Source: Pseudomonas abieticivorans (GTDB lineage Bacteria; Pseudomonadota; Gammaproteobacteria; Pseudomonadales; Pseudomonadaceae). From it: a stretch of DNA of 64,000 nt. Both the position numbers and the translations under genes were made by a program. This document shows positions 26,491-35,450 of the stretch, one piece after another; positions within the stretch are counted from its first letter, which is position 1, and each line of letters starts with the position of its first letter. The stretch spans positions 6,503,501-6,567,500 of the forward strand of contig NZ_CP094975.1 of NCBI RefSeq assembly GCF_023509015.1. The letters are read 5' to 3'. Below the pieces are notes generated by a model. That model searched no databases. It worked only from the letters and a program-made list of their open reading frames with translations, and was not told the origin of the DNA.

Positions 26491-27053
26491 TGCCCCGTAA
26501 AGCGCCCGGGCCGACTGGAGGCGTCGCTCAAGGGGCGGCCCGCAGGGCCCGAGGCGCAGCCGAGGGAGACGGCAGCCGGCAAGCTTCTATAGCCGGTGCC
26601 GTCTGCCCCTTGAGCGACGCCGGAAGGAGGGGACCCGCAGCGCAGCGGAGGGCCCAAGCAGGGGCAAGCCTTTTTTGCTTACTTTTTGTGGCGTTTGACA
26701 AAAAGTAAGACGGCGTAAGGCCGGAAAGGTGATTCGGCATCACCCTAACCAATGGATATGTGCAAGGCATCGGAATCCTGCTTCTGAGAATTGCGAGCAT
26801 ATCCATTATCTAGGGGGAGGCCACTTCACCTTTCCGCCCTTACGGCGTCTTACTTTTTGTCAAACGCCACAAAAAGTAAGCAAAAAAGGCTTGCCCCTGC
26901 TTGGGCCCTACGCTGCGCTACGGGTCCCCTCCCTCCGGCGTCGCTCAAGCGGACGACGGCCCGGAATAGAAGCTCCTCCGGCTCCGTCTCCGGCGGCTAC
27001 GCCTCCGGCCGCTTGATCGACGCCTCCAGTCGGCCCGGGCGCTTAATGGGGCA
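26491..27053. repeat. Large palindromic intergenic element, copy 2
   Basis: Same arms as copy 1, nearly base for base on the left. CTTACTTTTTGT/ACAAAAAGTAAG hairpins occur in both arms (26678-26709 and 26849-26880). The centre is bounded by the 10-bp inverted repeat AATGGATATG (26751-26760) and CATATCCATT (26798-26807). The centre is almost identical to that of copy 3 at 44096-44152 and opposite in orientation to copy 1. Confidence 0.9.
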
Positions 27054-27090
27054 CACAATCAAGATCAAGATCAAAAGCAAAATCACAAGC

Positions 27091-27211
27091 AGATCACAAG
27101 CAGATCACAAGCAGATCACAAGCAGATCACAAGCAGATCACAAGCAGATCACAAGCAGATCACAAGCAGATCACAAGCAGATCACAAGCAGATCACAAGC
27201 AGATCACAAGC
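27091..27211. repeat. 11-bp tandem array, 11 units (right flank of copy 2)
   Basis: Eleven exact head-to-tail units of AGATCACAAGC, the reverse complement register of the array at 25623. It stops 51 bp before the end of the FAD-dependent oxidoreductase gene. The remaining gap 27212-27262 has three copies of CACGGG and no terminator-like hairpin. Confidence 0.95.
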
Positions 27212-27262
27212 AGAGCAGCGGCCAGAGAGCACGGGCACGGGCACGGGCAGGATACGATGTGC

Positions 27263-28882
27263 CTATTTCCCAGAATTCCGCGAAGAACCTTTTTTCAGGT
27301 ACTTGCTCACCCGCTGGGCCGCCAACCGCCCGGCCATGCCGTTAACCCCGCCCCCCGGGTGAATGCCCGCGCTGCCCAGATACAACCCGGCCACCGGCAA
27401 CGTATCGCCGCCCAGGCCATGTGCCGGGCGCAGGGTACTGGAGCGTAGCGTGGTGGTGTCGATGTGCACCACACAGCCATTGACAGTGTTCAGGCGGGCC
27501 GTAAAGTCAGGCGCGGCCTCGATGTGCCGGCCGATCACCTGCCCCTCGATGCCCTCGATATAGTCATACAGCTGCTGCGTCACCTGGTCGGCCACCTGCT
27601 CGCGCAGCCCATCCCAGCCCTGGGTCGGATTGACCGGCATCACCGGCGGGTAAATGTACAACACGTCCTGGCCGGCCGGGGCTTGCGAGGGGTCTGCGGC
27701 GCTGGGCGCGGCAACGGTGATGTAGGGCAAGGTCGGCACCTCGCCCCGGGCGCAAGCGGCGAAGTTTTCCAGCACCGCCTCCTCGGTGCCGATCAACAGG
27801 CAGGTCTTGCGCAAGTCCACGCCATCGCCGCGCGCGGCTTCAAAGCGCGGTAGCGAGATCTGCCCGCGCAAGGCCACGTCCACCTTCAAGGGGCCCGAGC
27901 CCTTGGCGTTGGCCGGCGCCATGGCGATGCGCGTCAACAGGTGCCGGGGTATCTGCCCGGCGGTGACCATTTCCAGCGCAGGCTTGGGGTGGCAACCGGC
28001 GATCACCACGGGGGCGCTGAAGGTGCGCCCATCGGCCAGCTTCACGCCTTTGACCTGGCCGTCCTGGGCGATGATTTCACTGACGCTGGCCGACACCAGC
28101 ACCTGGCCGCCCAGCTCCTCGAAACGCGAGCGCAAGGCATTGCTCAACTGCTGCATACCGCCCAACACGCGGCCCACGCCAAAGCGATGGAGGAAACCAA
28201 GCAACGCATAATAAATGCCGCCCCCGTCGGCGCTGATGTCACCGGCAAGGCCGGTAAGCGCGCACATCGCGCTAATGGTCACCGGGTGCTCGAAGCGCTC
28301 GCGCGCCGCCTGCAGCGCGGAGCCGGTCATCAACGCCATCAGTTCGGGCTTGAGCGCCTTGTGCTTGATCGCCGTGCCCAGGATCCTCAGCTTGGTGCCC
28401 AGGTTGGCCTGCGCCGGGTCGACACGCATCATCGGCAGTGCGATGTCGAGAAACAGATCGATGACCTTCATGAATTCAAGAAACGCGGCGGCGTCCTTGC
28501 TGCTGAAGCGACGGATCTCGGCGGCGGTCTTCTCGCGGTCACGCCAGAAGATCAGTGAAGTACCGTCCGGGTGCAGGTACACATAACCCGGCGCCAGCTC
28601 GATTGACTTGAAACCGTGCCGCGCCAGTTCCAGCTCCTCCGGTACATGGGCATGCACACGCATGGACATCATGTCCAACGCACAGGGGTGCACCAGGTGC
28701 TGCGGCGCTTCGGCGATCAGGTAGCCTGAGGACGCCATGCCACCGACTTTGTCGAGTGCCTCCAGCACCAGCACTTTCTTGCCTTCCTTGCCCAGGTAGC
28801 AGCCCGCGGACAGGCCATTGGTGCCGCCGCCCACCACGATCACATCAAAATCGCTGCTCGGCGCGTGAGTGTTCTGATTCAT
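27263..28882 (-). CDS. FAD-dependent oxidoreductase, phytoene desaturase/CrtI-like
   Basis: A 539-residue flavoprotein. The dinucleotide-binding motif VIVVGGGTNGLSAGCYLG starts at about residue 13 and is followed by VLVLEALDKVGGMASSG; the C-terminal FAD motif is LYLGSAGIHPGGGVNGMAG, as in phytoene desaturase-like NAD(P)/FAD oxidoreductases. Such enzymes desaturate or isomerise polyenes and related lipids. The ATG at 28882 has GGAA upstream. It is the last of an eight-gene reverse operon and may introduce a double bond during aromatisation or ring oxidation of the diterpenoid (inference). Confidence 0.78.
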   Translation of the reverse strand: MNQNTHAPSSDFDVIVVGGGTNGLSAGCYLGKEGKKVLVLEALDKVGGMASSGYLIAEAPQHLVHPCALDMMSMRVHAHVPEELELARHGFKSIELAPGYVYLHPDGTSLIFWRDREKTAAEIRRFSSKDAAAFLEFMKVIDLFLDIALPMMRVDPAQANLGTKLRILGTAIKHKALKPELMALMTGSALQAARERFEHPVTISAMCALTGLAGDISADGGGIYYALLGFLHRFGVGRVLGGMQQLSNALRSRFEELGGQVLVSASVSEIIAQDGQVKGVKLADGRTFSAPVVIAGCHPKPALEMVTAGQIPRHLLTRIAMAPANAKGSGPLKVDVALRGQISLPRFEAARGDGVDLRKTCLLIGTEEAVLENFAACARGEVPTLPYITVAAPSAADPSQAPAGQDVLYIYPPVMPVNPTQGWDGLREQVADQVTQQLYDYIEGIEGQVIGRHIEAAPDFTARLNTVNGCVVHIDTTTLRSSTLRPAHGLGGDTLPVAGLYLGSAGIHPGGGVNGMAGRLAAQRVSKYLKKGSSRNSGK

Positions 28883-28975
28883 CGAAGTTTCCAGGTTCAA
28901 GTGCAACCACGACGGCGCTCGGCGCCGGTGGCGATCATAGGGATTGCGATGCGCCACAAAGCGCATCGCACGGCG

Positions 28976-29797
28976 TCACATACCCGTGCGGCCCATCTGC
29001 GCGAATAGTTCACGCATGGCCACCAGCGATGGCGTGTGGCTGCTGAAACCGCCGTCGGCCACCAGCGTGGTGCCGGTCACGAAGGACGATTCGTCACTGG
29101 CCAAAAACGCCACCACGTCAGCGATCTGCCGGGGCGTGCCCAACTCGGCGGTGCAGTGGTTGTCGCGCAGGATGTCCAGCAAGGCCGCTGGCATGGCGTG
29201 CTCCGAAGGCGCCAGGCCGATCTGCACGGCGTTGCCGCGGATGCCCTGCTTGCCGTATTGCGAGGCGACCATGCGCGGCAACATCATCAAGCCCGCCTTG
29301 GAGGTGGCGTAGCCGGTCAGGGACATGTCGCCCTGCATGCCCAGCCCCGAGGTTGCAAAAATGATCGAGCCGCGGCCGTGTTCCAGCATTACCGGGATCA
29401 CATGCTTGGTGCACAGCACCGCGCCCCGCAGGTTGACCGCGATGGCCCGGTCCCAGGCCTGCATGTCGAGGTTGACGAAATCACGGTCCAGTTGGCGTTG
29501 CTCGGCGTTGAGGATCGCCGCGTTGTTGTGCAATACGTCGATGCGTCCGAAGTGTTCGCGCACCTGGGCGACCATGGCCCGTACGTCTTCTTCCTGGGAC
29601 ACGTCGGTGCGAATCGCCAAGGCCTGGTGCCCTTGCGCCTGCAACGCCTGGGCCACCGCATTGGCGCCTTCCAGGTTGATGTCCACCACCGCGATGCTCG
29701 CCCCATGGGCAGCCAGCACCCGCGCGCACTCAGCGCCCAGGCCGCCACCGGAACCGGTGATGATTGCCACGCGTCCTGCCAGTTTGCCTGTAGTCAT
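28976..29797 (-). CDS. SDR-family oxidoreductase
   Basis: A 273-residue classical SDR: IITGSGGGLGAE at residues 12-23, NNAAIL near 90, catalytic YATSK near 162 and VTGTTLVADGGF near the C terminus. AAGGA precedes the start. It is separated from the enoyl-CoA hydratase by 38 bp and from the FAD enzyme by 93 bp, so all three are in one operon. An hydroxyacyl-CoA or ring alcohol dehydrogenase role fits next to a hydratase. Confidence 0.75.
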   Translation of the reverse strand: MTTGKLAGRVAIITGSGGGLGAECARVLAAHGASIAVVDINLEGANAVAQALQAQGHQALAIRTDVSQEEDVRAMVAQVREHFGRIDVLHNNAAILNAEQRQLDRDFVNLDMQAWDRAIAVNLRGAVLCTKHVIPVMLEHGRGSIIFATSGLGMQGDMSLTGYATSKAGLMMLPRMVASQYGKQGIRGNAVQIGLAPSEHAMPAALLDILRDNHCTAELGTPRQIADVVAFLASDESSFVTGTTLVADGGFSSHTPSLVAMRELFAQMGRTGM

Positions 29798-29835
29798 GTG
29801 CTTGTCCTTATTGTTGTGTGGGCACGTGGCAGCGT

Positions 29836-30654
29836 TTATTCGCCGGTAAACCGTGCCTCGCGCCGTTCGCTGAAGGCCAGTGCCGCCTCGCGGGCGTCCT
29901 GGGTCGGGGCCAGCAAGGCAAACAGGTCCAGCTCCAGGTTCAGGCCGCTCTTGAGGTCCAGTTCCAGCGCCGCACGCGCCGCGCGTTTTACATAGGCCGA
30001 GGCCGTTGGCGGCTTGCCGGCGATGCGCTGGGCAAATGCCCGCACCTCGTCCACAAGGCTTGCGTTGTCGCCAGCCAGGCGGCTGACCAGGCCAATGCGC
30101 TGGGCCTGCTCGGCCGTCATGCGGTCACCGGTCAGCAGCATGTCCAGCGCCTGGCCCGGCGCCACCACCCGTGACAGGCGCTGCGTGCCGCCACCACCGG
30201 GGATCAGCCCCAGGCCGGTTTCCGGCAGGGCAAACACCGCGTTGGGCGCCGCGAAGCGGATGTCGCACGCCAGCGCCAGCTCCAGCCCGCCGCCCATGCA
30301 GTAGCCATGGACCGCCGCGATGATGGGTTTGGCCACCGCATCCAGGGCTTCGATCCAACGCACTTTTTCCATGCGCTGGCGCACCTGCAGGCTGGACTCG
30401 GGGCCCCGGCGCTCCTTGATGTCGGCCCCGGCACAGAAGCCCCGCTCGCCTTCGCCACGGATCACGATCACGCGGATTTGCGGGTCTTGCTGCAGCACTG
30501 CCAGCGCCTGGGGCACGCCCACGCGGATGTCGTCGTTGATGGCGTTGATTTGCCCCGGCCGGGTCAGCACCACCCAGCCGATCGCGGCCTCACGCTCCAG
30601 GCGCACGGCCGGGTTAATGGCTTCGTGGATGTGCGTGTTTGGCTCGGTGCTCAT
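29836..30654 (-). CDS. Enoyl-CoA hydratase/isomerase
   Basis: A 272-residue crotonase-family protein. The oxyanion-hole segments are ERGFCAGADIKER (near residue 75) and VHGYCMGGGLELALACDIRF (near 110), followed by PETGLGLIPGGGGTQRL with the catalytic glutamate position. ATG 30654 overlaps the stop of the VOC gene by four bases (ATGA), so the two are translationally coupled; the frame stays open upstream but without support. It would hydrate or isomerise CoA-bound ring fragments. Confidence 0.85.
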   Translation of the reverse strand: MSTEPNTHIHEAINPAVRLEREAAIGWVVLTRPGQINAINDDIRVGVPQALAVLQQDPQIRVIVIRGEGERGFCAGADIKERRGPESSLQVRQRMEKVRWIEALDAVAKPIIAAVHGYCMGGGLELALACDIRFAAPNAVFALPETGLGLIPGGGGTQRLSRVVAPGQALDMLLTGDRMTAEQAQRIGLVSRLAGDNASLVDEVRAFAQRIAGKPPTASAYVKRAARAALELDLKSGLNLELDLFALLAPTQDAREAALAFSERREARFTGE

Positions 30655-31622
30655 ACCGGGCACTCCTCGAACTCGAACACCTGGCCATTGAGCTCCTGCG
30701 GGTCGATCTTGATCAGCGGCCGGCCCTGCACGGCTTCGCTCGACTCGATCCACTGGAAGCGCGTGCCACGGGCGCGCAGGTCTTGGGCCTTGGCGGCCAG
30801 GTCGTTGACGCCGATGCGGATGTAGTAAGGGCCCGGGCCCCAATTGTTGACGTAATGGCCGGCGTCGGTGTTCCAGTACGTGGCTTGCAGCACGTCCAGC
30901 GTCGCGCTGTTGGGCACCGTGAAGCCCATTCGTGCACGGCGGTAGCCCTCGCTCTGAATGGTTTGCACCGGCCCGCTGGGCTCCCAGTCCAGGTTGGTCG
31001 AGACCTTGCGCAGCGTCTCGTCCAGGTCGCGCACCAGAAACCCGCGCGCGGTCACCCGCACCATGTCGCCAGGCTTGAGGTCGCGCGGTTGGGCGGCCGG
31101 CAACTGGTAGGTTTCGGGCGGCATCTGCAACGGCTCGGTCGGCATGATTTCAATGCACAGGCCGCCATCCACCGAAGGCTGGTAATACGGCTGCTCGGGG
31201 GTTGCGCCCAGCCACAGGCGGTCGAAGGGCATTTCCGGGGTGCGCTGGGCCATGCGAAACGGCAAGCCACGTCGCATCAGCTTGTCTACCAGGGCATCGA
31301 ACTTGTCGCCGTGCAAGGCCAGCACGATGGAGTGGGTCAGCATGGGCCGGTGGTGGCCCTGGTAGTCCTTCAGGCTTTCCAGGAAGTCATGGAACAGCGG
31401 GTCGCCCGGGTTGGGCCGGTCCAGGTGCCACTGCGGCTCGATGCGCGTGGGCGACACCGCCAGGGATTTATGCACACGCAAAAAGTGCGCGATGTAGGGG
31501 TGGTTATCAAACGCCTGGCGCCAGCGCTCGTGCTTGTAGATACCGAGCTTGTCGACCAGCATTTCGGTCATGCCGTCCGGGTCCGGCACCATCATGTCGG
31601 CGCTCATCAATAATTCGAACAT
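30651..31622 (-). CDS. Two-domain VOC-fold protein (glyoxalase/extradiol dioxygenase superfamily)
   Basis: A 323-residue protein with two betaalphabetabetabeta-like halves, the second beginning near residue 200 (VRVTARGFLVRDLDETLRKV). A candidate metal site in the first half uses H of THSIVLALHG and E of GLCIEIMP; the second half lacks the His-His-Glu triad of DitC, so it is not an obvious extradiol dioxygenase. Isomerase, epimerase or ligand-binding roles are possible. It starts the catabolic half of the reverse operon, 46 bp after the RND gene. Confidence 0.6.
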   Translation of the reverse strand: MFELLMSADMMVPDPDGMTEMLVDKLGIYKHERWRQAFDNHPYIAHFLRVHKSLAVSPTRIEPQWHLDRPNPGDPLFHDFLESLKDYQGHHRPMLTHSIVLALHGDKFDALVDKLMRRGLPFRMAQRTPEMPFDRLWLGATPEQPYYQPSVDGGLCIEIMPTEPLQMPPETYQLPAAQPRDLKPGDMVRVTARGFLVRDLDETLRKVSTNLDWEPSGPVQTIQSEGYRRARMGFTVPNSATLDVLQATYWNTDAGHYVNNWGPGPYYIRIGVNDLAAKAQDLRARGTRFQWIESSEAVQGRPLIKIDPQELNGQVFEFEECPV

Positions 31623-31668
31623 GTGTCTCTCCTTGCAATGTGCGGCCAGGGGCTGGCCTGGCGATCTG

Positions 31669-34200
31669 TCAGCGAGCGCGCCGGGGCGCGGCGGCCTTAT
31701 TCAAAGAATGCGTGCGCGGTTGGGCGGCAGGCTTGCGGCTGTCCTGCTGCTGGCGCGCGTCCTCCAGGTCCAGGGCCGCGCCCCCTTTCGAGTTACCCTT
31801 GGGGTTGAGCAAAAAGTGCGACAGGGCCGGGATCAACACCAGCGCGCCGAGCATGTTCCACAGGAACATGAAGGTCAGCAGGATGCCCATGTCGGCCTGG
31901 AACTTGATCGGCGACCACGCCCAGGTGATCACCCCGGCGGCCATGGTCAGGCCTACCAGGGCCACCACGCGGCCGGTGAAATCCAGCGAGCGGCGATAGG
32001 CCACGGCCAGGCTGCCGCCACGTGCCTGCACGGCCAGTTGCACGCTCAGCAGGTACAGCGCGTAGTCCACCCCCACCCCCACGCCGACAGCGATCACCGG
32101 CAGGGTGGCGACTTTCAGGCCGATGCCCAGCCACACCATCAGCGCCTTGCAAATGATGGTGGTCATCAGCAGCGGAATCAGCGCCACCAGGGTCGCGCGC
32201 CAACTGCGGAAGGTCAGCAGGCACAACAGCGCCGTGGCGCCATACACCGCCAGGTACATGGTGACGATGCCTTTCTCCACTTCGATATTGGTGGCCGCCT
32301 CGATGCCGGCGTTGCCCGCGGCCAGCAAAAATTGCACCGGCTGCTCGGCGCCCGGTGCGCTGTCATGGGCCTTGGCGAAATCTTCGGACACCTTCAACAC
32401 GCGGTTCAGGGTGTCTGCCTTGTGGTCGGCCAGGTAGGCAATCACCGGGGTCACCGAGCACTGCTGGTTAGTGATGCCGGGCGCTGAAATCATCGCCGCA
32501 TCCACCGCCGAGTTGGTGATGGCCTGGTCGCGGCTGATGCTCAGCCATTTCGGGCTGCCCTCGGCCATGCCCGAGGTGATCATGCGCACGGTCTCGGGCA
32601 GCGACTGGGTGGTCTGTACCCCCGGTACCTGGCGCAGGCGCCAGGCCAGGCGGTCCATGCTTTGCAGCGATTGATAAAGGCGGCAGCTGTCTTCGTTGGT
32701 TTTCACGATGACCACGAACTGATCGCTCGACAGCCCATAGTGGGCGGTGATGTAGGCGTTGTCGCGGTTGTAGCGCGAGTCGGCCCGCAGTTCGGGCGCG
32801 CCAGGGTCCAGGTCGCCCACCTTCAAGTGCATCATCATCACGCTGCCCAGCAACGTCACCAGCAGCGACACGGCGATCACCGCCGTGGCAACCGGGCGCT
32901 CGGTAAAACGGTCCAGGCCGTGCCAGATGCGCCCCAGCAGGCCGCGGTTGGCTTCGCCGGCCTGGTCCTTGGCGATGGCGATGCGCGCCGCCTTCTTGCT
33001 CACGCCCAGGTACGACAGCGCCACCGGAATCAGCAACAGCTTGGTAAAAATCAACACCGCCACGCCAATGCTGGTGGTCAATGCCAGGTCGCGGATCACC
33101 GGGATATCGATGATCACCAGCACCGCGAAGCCAACGATGTTGGTTAACAGCGCCGTGAGGCCGGTGAGGAACAGGCGGCGGAACGTGTAGCGCGCCGCCA
33201 CGTATTTGTGCGTGCCGCGGCCGATGTCCTGAAGGATGCCGTTCATCTTCTGCGTGCCGTGGGAGATACCAATGGCGAAGATCAGGAACGGCACCAGGAT
33301 CGAGTACGGGTCCAGGTCGTAGCCCAGCAACTGCATCAACCCCAGCAGCCATACCACCCCGGCCACCGCCACGCCCACCAGCAACAGCGTGCTGCGCAGG
33401 CAACGGGTATAGAAGTAGACGAACAGCCCGGCGATCAGCACCGAGGCGCCGAAGAACAGCATCACCGAGTACAGGCCATCGATCAGGTCGCCCACCAGTT
33501 TGCTGAAGCCGACGATGTGGATGCCCACCGTGGGGCTTTCCAGGCTGCGCACCTTGGCTTCCAGCTGCCGGGAAAAATCGCCGTAGTCGAGCGGCTTGCC
33601 GGTTTGCGGGTTGATGTCCAGCAGCGGCGCGACGATCATGCTCGACTTGCCGTCGTTGGCCACCAGGTTGCCGACGATACCGGCGCGCATGATGTTGCGG
33701 CGCAGGGCCTGGATCGACTCGGGGCTGCCATTGTAGTCGGCAGGCATCACCGCACCGCCGTCGATGCCCTCCTCCGTGACCTCTTTCCAGCGCACGATGG
33801 GCATCCACAACGACTTCATCCAGGAGCGGTCCACGCCTGGGATCAGGTACAGGATGTCGTTGACCTTTTGCAGGGCCAACAGGTAATCGGCGTTATAGAT
33901 ATCGCCGGTCTTGTTTTCCACCACGATGCGCACGCTGTTGCCCAGGCCCGGCAGCTGGCTTTTGTTGGCCATGTAATTCTTGATGTAGGGGCTGGAGCTG
34001 GGAATCATCCGCTCGAAGCTGGCGTTGACCTGCAGGCGCGTGGCAAAAAAGCCCAGCACGACCGTCGCGACCAGGCAGGCAATGATGACCAACATGCGGT
34101 TTTTGAAGATGACGCGCTCAAACCAGCCGCCGGAGTCCTTGTCGAAATCCGCGAGGTTGGCGATCACTGGCATCCCGCTGTTGAATTTTTGCTCGACCAT
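31669..34200 (-). CDS. RND-superfamily transporter (MmpL/HpnN-like)
   Basis: An 843-residue membrane protein with the RND layout: a membrane segment near residue 35, a periplasmic loop of ~200 residues, a bundle of 5-6 segments, then the same again, ending in a basic tail. Conserved intramembrane pieces include FLIFAIGISHGTQKMNG and VGVGVDYALYLLSVQ. Members related to HpnN move hopanoids and other lipids; unlike drug pumps there is no adjacent membrane-fusion protein. It follows a Ycf48-like gene and a DUF1329/DUF1302 pair, which suggests one envelope system for a hydrophobic terpenoid. Confidence 0.85.
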   Translation of the reverse strand: MVEQKFNSGMPVIANLADFDKDSGGWFERVIFKNRMLVIIACLVATVVLGFFATRLQVNASFERMIPSSSPYIKNYMANKSQLPGLGNSVRIVVENKTGDIYNADYLLALQKVNDILYLIPGVDRSWMKSLWMPIVRWKEVTEEGIDGGAVMPADYNGSPESIQALRRNIMRAGIVGNLVANDGKSSMIVAPLLDINPQTGKPLDYGDFSRQLEAKVRSLESPTVGIHIVGFSKLVGDLIDGLYSVMLFFGASVLIAGLFVYFYTRCLRSTLLLVGVAVAGVVWLLGLMQLLGYDLDPYSILVPFLIFAIGISHGTQKMNGILQDIGRGTHKYVAARYTFRRLFLTGLTALLTNIVGFAVLVIIDIPVIRDLALTTSIGVAVLIFTKLLLIPVALSYLGVSKKAARIAIAKDQAGEANRGLLGRIWHGLDRFTERPVATAVIAVSLLVTLLGSVMMMHLKVGDLDPGAPELRADSRYNRDNAYITAHYGLSSDQFVVIVKTNEDSCRLYQSLQSMDRLAWRLRQVPGVQTTQSLPETVRMITSGMAEGSPKWLSISRDQAITNSAVDAAMISAPGITNQQCSVTPVIAYLADHKADTLNRVLKVSEDFAKAHDSAPGAEQPVQFLLAAGNAGIEAATNIEVEKGIVTMYLAVYGATALLCLLTFRSWRATLVALIPLLMTTIICKALMVWLGIGLKVATLPVIAVGVGVGVDYALYLLSVQLAVQARGGSLAVAYRRSLDFTGRVVALVGLTMAAGVITWAWSPIKFQADMGILLTFMFLWNMLGALVLIPALSHFLLNPKGNSKGGAALDLEDARQQQDSRKPAAQPRTHSLNKAAAPRRAR

Positions 34201-34235
34201 TTTTTCTGTCTCGTAGGGGAATCGTGCCGATCGCG

Positions 34236-35351
34236 TCAATCAGCCTTGGCGATATCGATGACCTGGGCGCCGCCAAAGCCGGTCACCACCAGGCTTGCCG
34301 CCTGCCCGGTGTTGCTGGCGGCGAACACCTCGCCCACGCGCCGTTCGGCCAGTGGCGTGACCTGCAGGCTCTGGCGATCGAGCTGGACCAGTTGGCCGCC
34401 CTGGCTCACCACGATCAGGGCTGGGCCCTGCTCGACAATGTTCACCAGGCTGCTGTTCAAGTGGGTGTCCACGGCCTGCCAGTTCTGGCCCTCGTCGCGG
34501 CTGGCATAGAGCGTGCCGCGTAGCCCGTAGGCCAGCAGCAGGTGGTCCAGTGCCGCGACGCCGAAATAGGTACCGGTGTAGGGCGTTTCGATTGCCACGA
34601 AGCGCTGCTGCTGGGCATCCAGGCGCAGCAACAGCCCCTGTTCACCGCTGATGTAGAACGTGCCATCGCGTTGCGCCAGGCCATAAAGGTGCATGCGTCG
34701 CGGGTTGTCCGCTCGCTCGATCCACGGCTGCCAGGTTTTGCCGGCGTCGTCGCTGTGCAGGATCATGCCGAAGGCACCCACGGCAAACCCATGGCCCTGG
34801 GCATCGAACAGCACGTCCAGCAAGGGCGCCGGCAGCACGTCGGCGGTTGCCGAGGAACCCATGGCGCGTTTGACTTCGCGCACCATGTCGGCTGCGTCCT
34901 GATCACCTTGCGCGGCCCGTTGGCCGTACACGGTGTCGAGCAGGCCGAGCAATTGCCGCCCATCCATCTGCACGGCCCAACTGGCACCGCCGTCACTGCT
35001 GTGCAGCACCACGCAATCATGGCCGACGATCCAGCCATTGCGGGCATCGCTGAAGCGTACTTGCACCAGGTCGCTTGCGACCGGGCTTGGCACCTGTTCC
35101 CAGGTCTTGCCGTTGTCGAGCGAGCGTTGGATCAAGCCGTGCAGGCCGACACCGACCAGCGCATCGCCCGCCTGTGCCACGCCAATGAGCGGCCAGTTCA
35201 ACGGGCCTTGCAGCGTGCTGGCCGGTTCGGCCAACGGGTCGATGAGCTCGGCCGCCTGGGTGGGCCCTGCTGCCAGCAGCACGGACACCAGGGTGGCACT
35301 CAACCACTGCGCGACAACATAAATGGGGCGTACAAGGCGTTGGCTAATCAT
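34236..35351 (-). CDS. Ycf48-like/BNR beta-propeller, exported
   Basis: A 371-residue protein with a cleavable signal peptide ending near AGPTQAAE (residue ~34). Four Asp-box-like turns repeat through it: LDNGKTWEQV, SDGGASWAVQ, DDAGKTWQPW and RDEGQNWQAV, as in Ycf48 and sortilin-type beta-propellers. It ends 35 bp before the RND gene. This pair recurs next to DUF1302/DUF1329 genes in proteobacterial hydrophobic-compound clusters; a periplasmic scaffold or adaptor of the RND transporter is likely but unproven. The start at 35351 is preferred over 35369 on ribosome-site spacing. Confidence 0.72.
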   Translation of the reverse strand: MISQRLVRPIYVVAQWLSATLVSVLLAAGPTQAAELIDPLAEPASTLQGPLNWPLIGVAQAGDALVGVGLHGLIQRSLDNGKTWEQVPSPVASDLVQVRFSDARNGWIVGHDCVVLHSSDGGASWAVQMDGRQLLGLLDTVYGQRAAQGDQDAADMVREVKRAMGSSATADVLPAPLLDVLFDAQGHGFAVGAFGMILHSDDAGKTWQPWIERADNPRRMHLYGLAQRDGTFYISGEQGLLLRLDAQQQRFVAIETPYTGTYFGVAALDHLLLAYGLRGTLYASRDEGQNWQAVDTHLNSSLVNIVEQGPALIVVSQGGQLVQLDRQSLQVTPLAERRVGEVFAASNTGQAASLVVTGFGGAQVIDIAKAD

Positions 35352-35450
35352 TATTTTTATCCTCACCATGCCGGGTCACCCGCCAGCGCGCCGCTCAATG
35401 GCGATGCGTTGTACAGGCGACCCTTGTTCAACTGCCGTGCAACGCCTGGG

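Noticed and set aside
25623..27211. Possible CRISPR array
   Set aside because: Units are 11 bp and directly adjacent without spacers, and no cas gene is nearby.
25489..27345. Several 60-180-codon frames with the segment FLSNATKSKQKRLAPAWALRC
   Set aside because: They are translations of the palindromic arms and appear in every copy in both orientations; typical false genes.
30651..31622. Second extradiol ring-cleavage dioxygenase
   Set aside because: The fold is VOC-like, but the His-His-Glu iron triad seen in DitC cannot be placed in the second domain.
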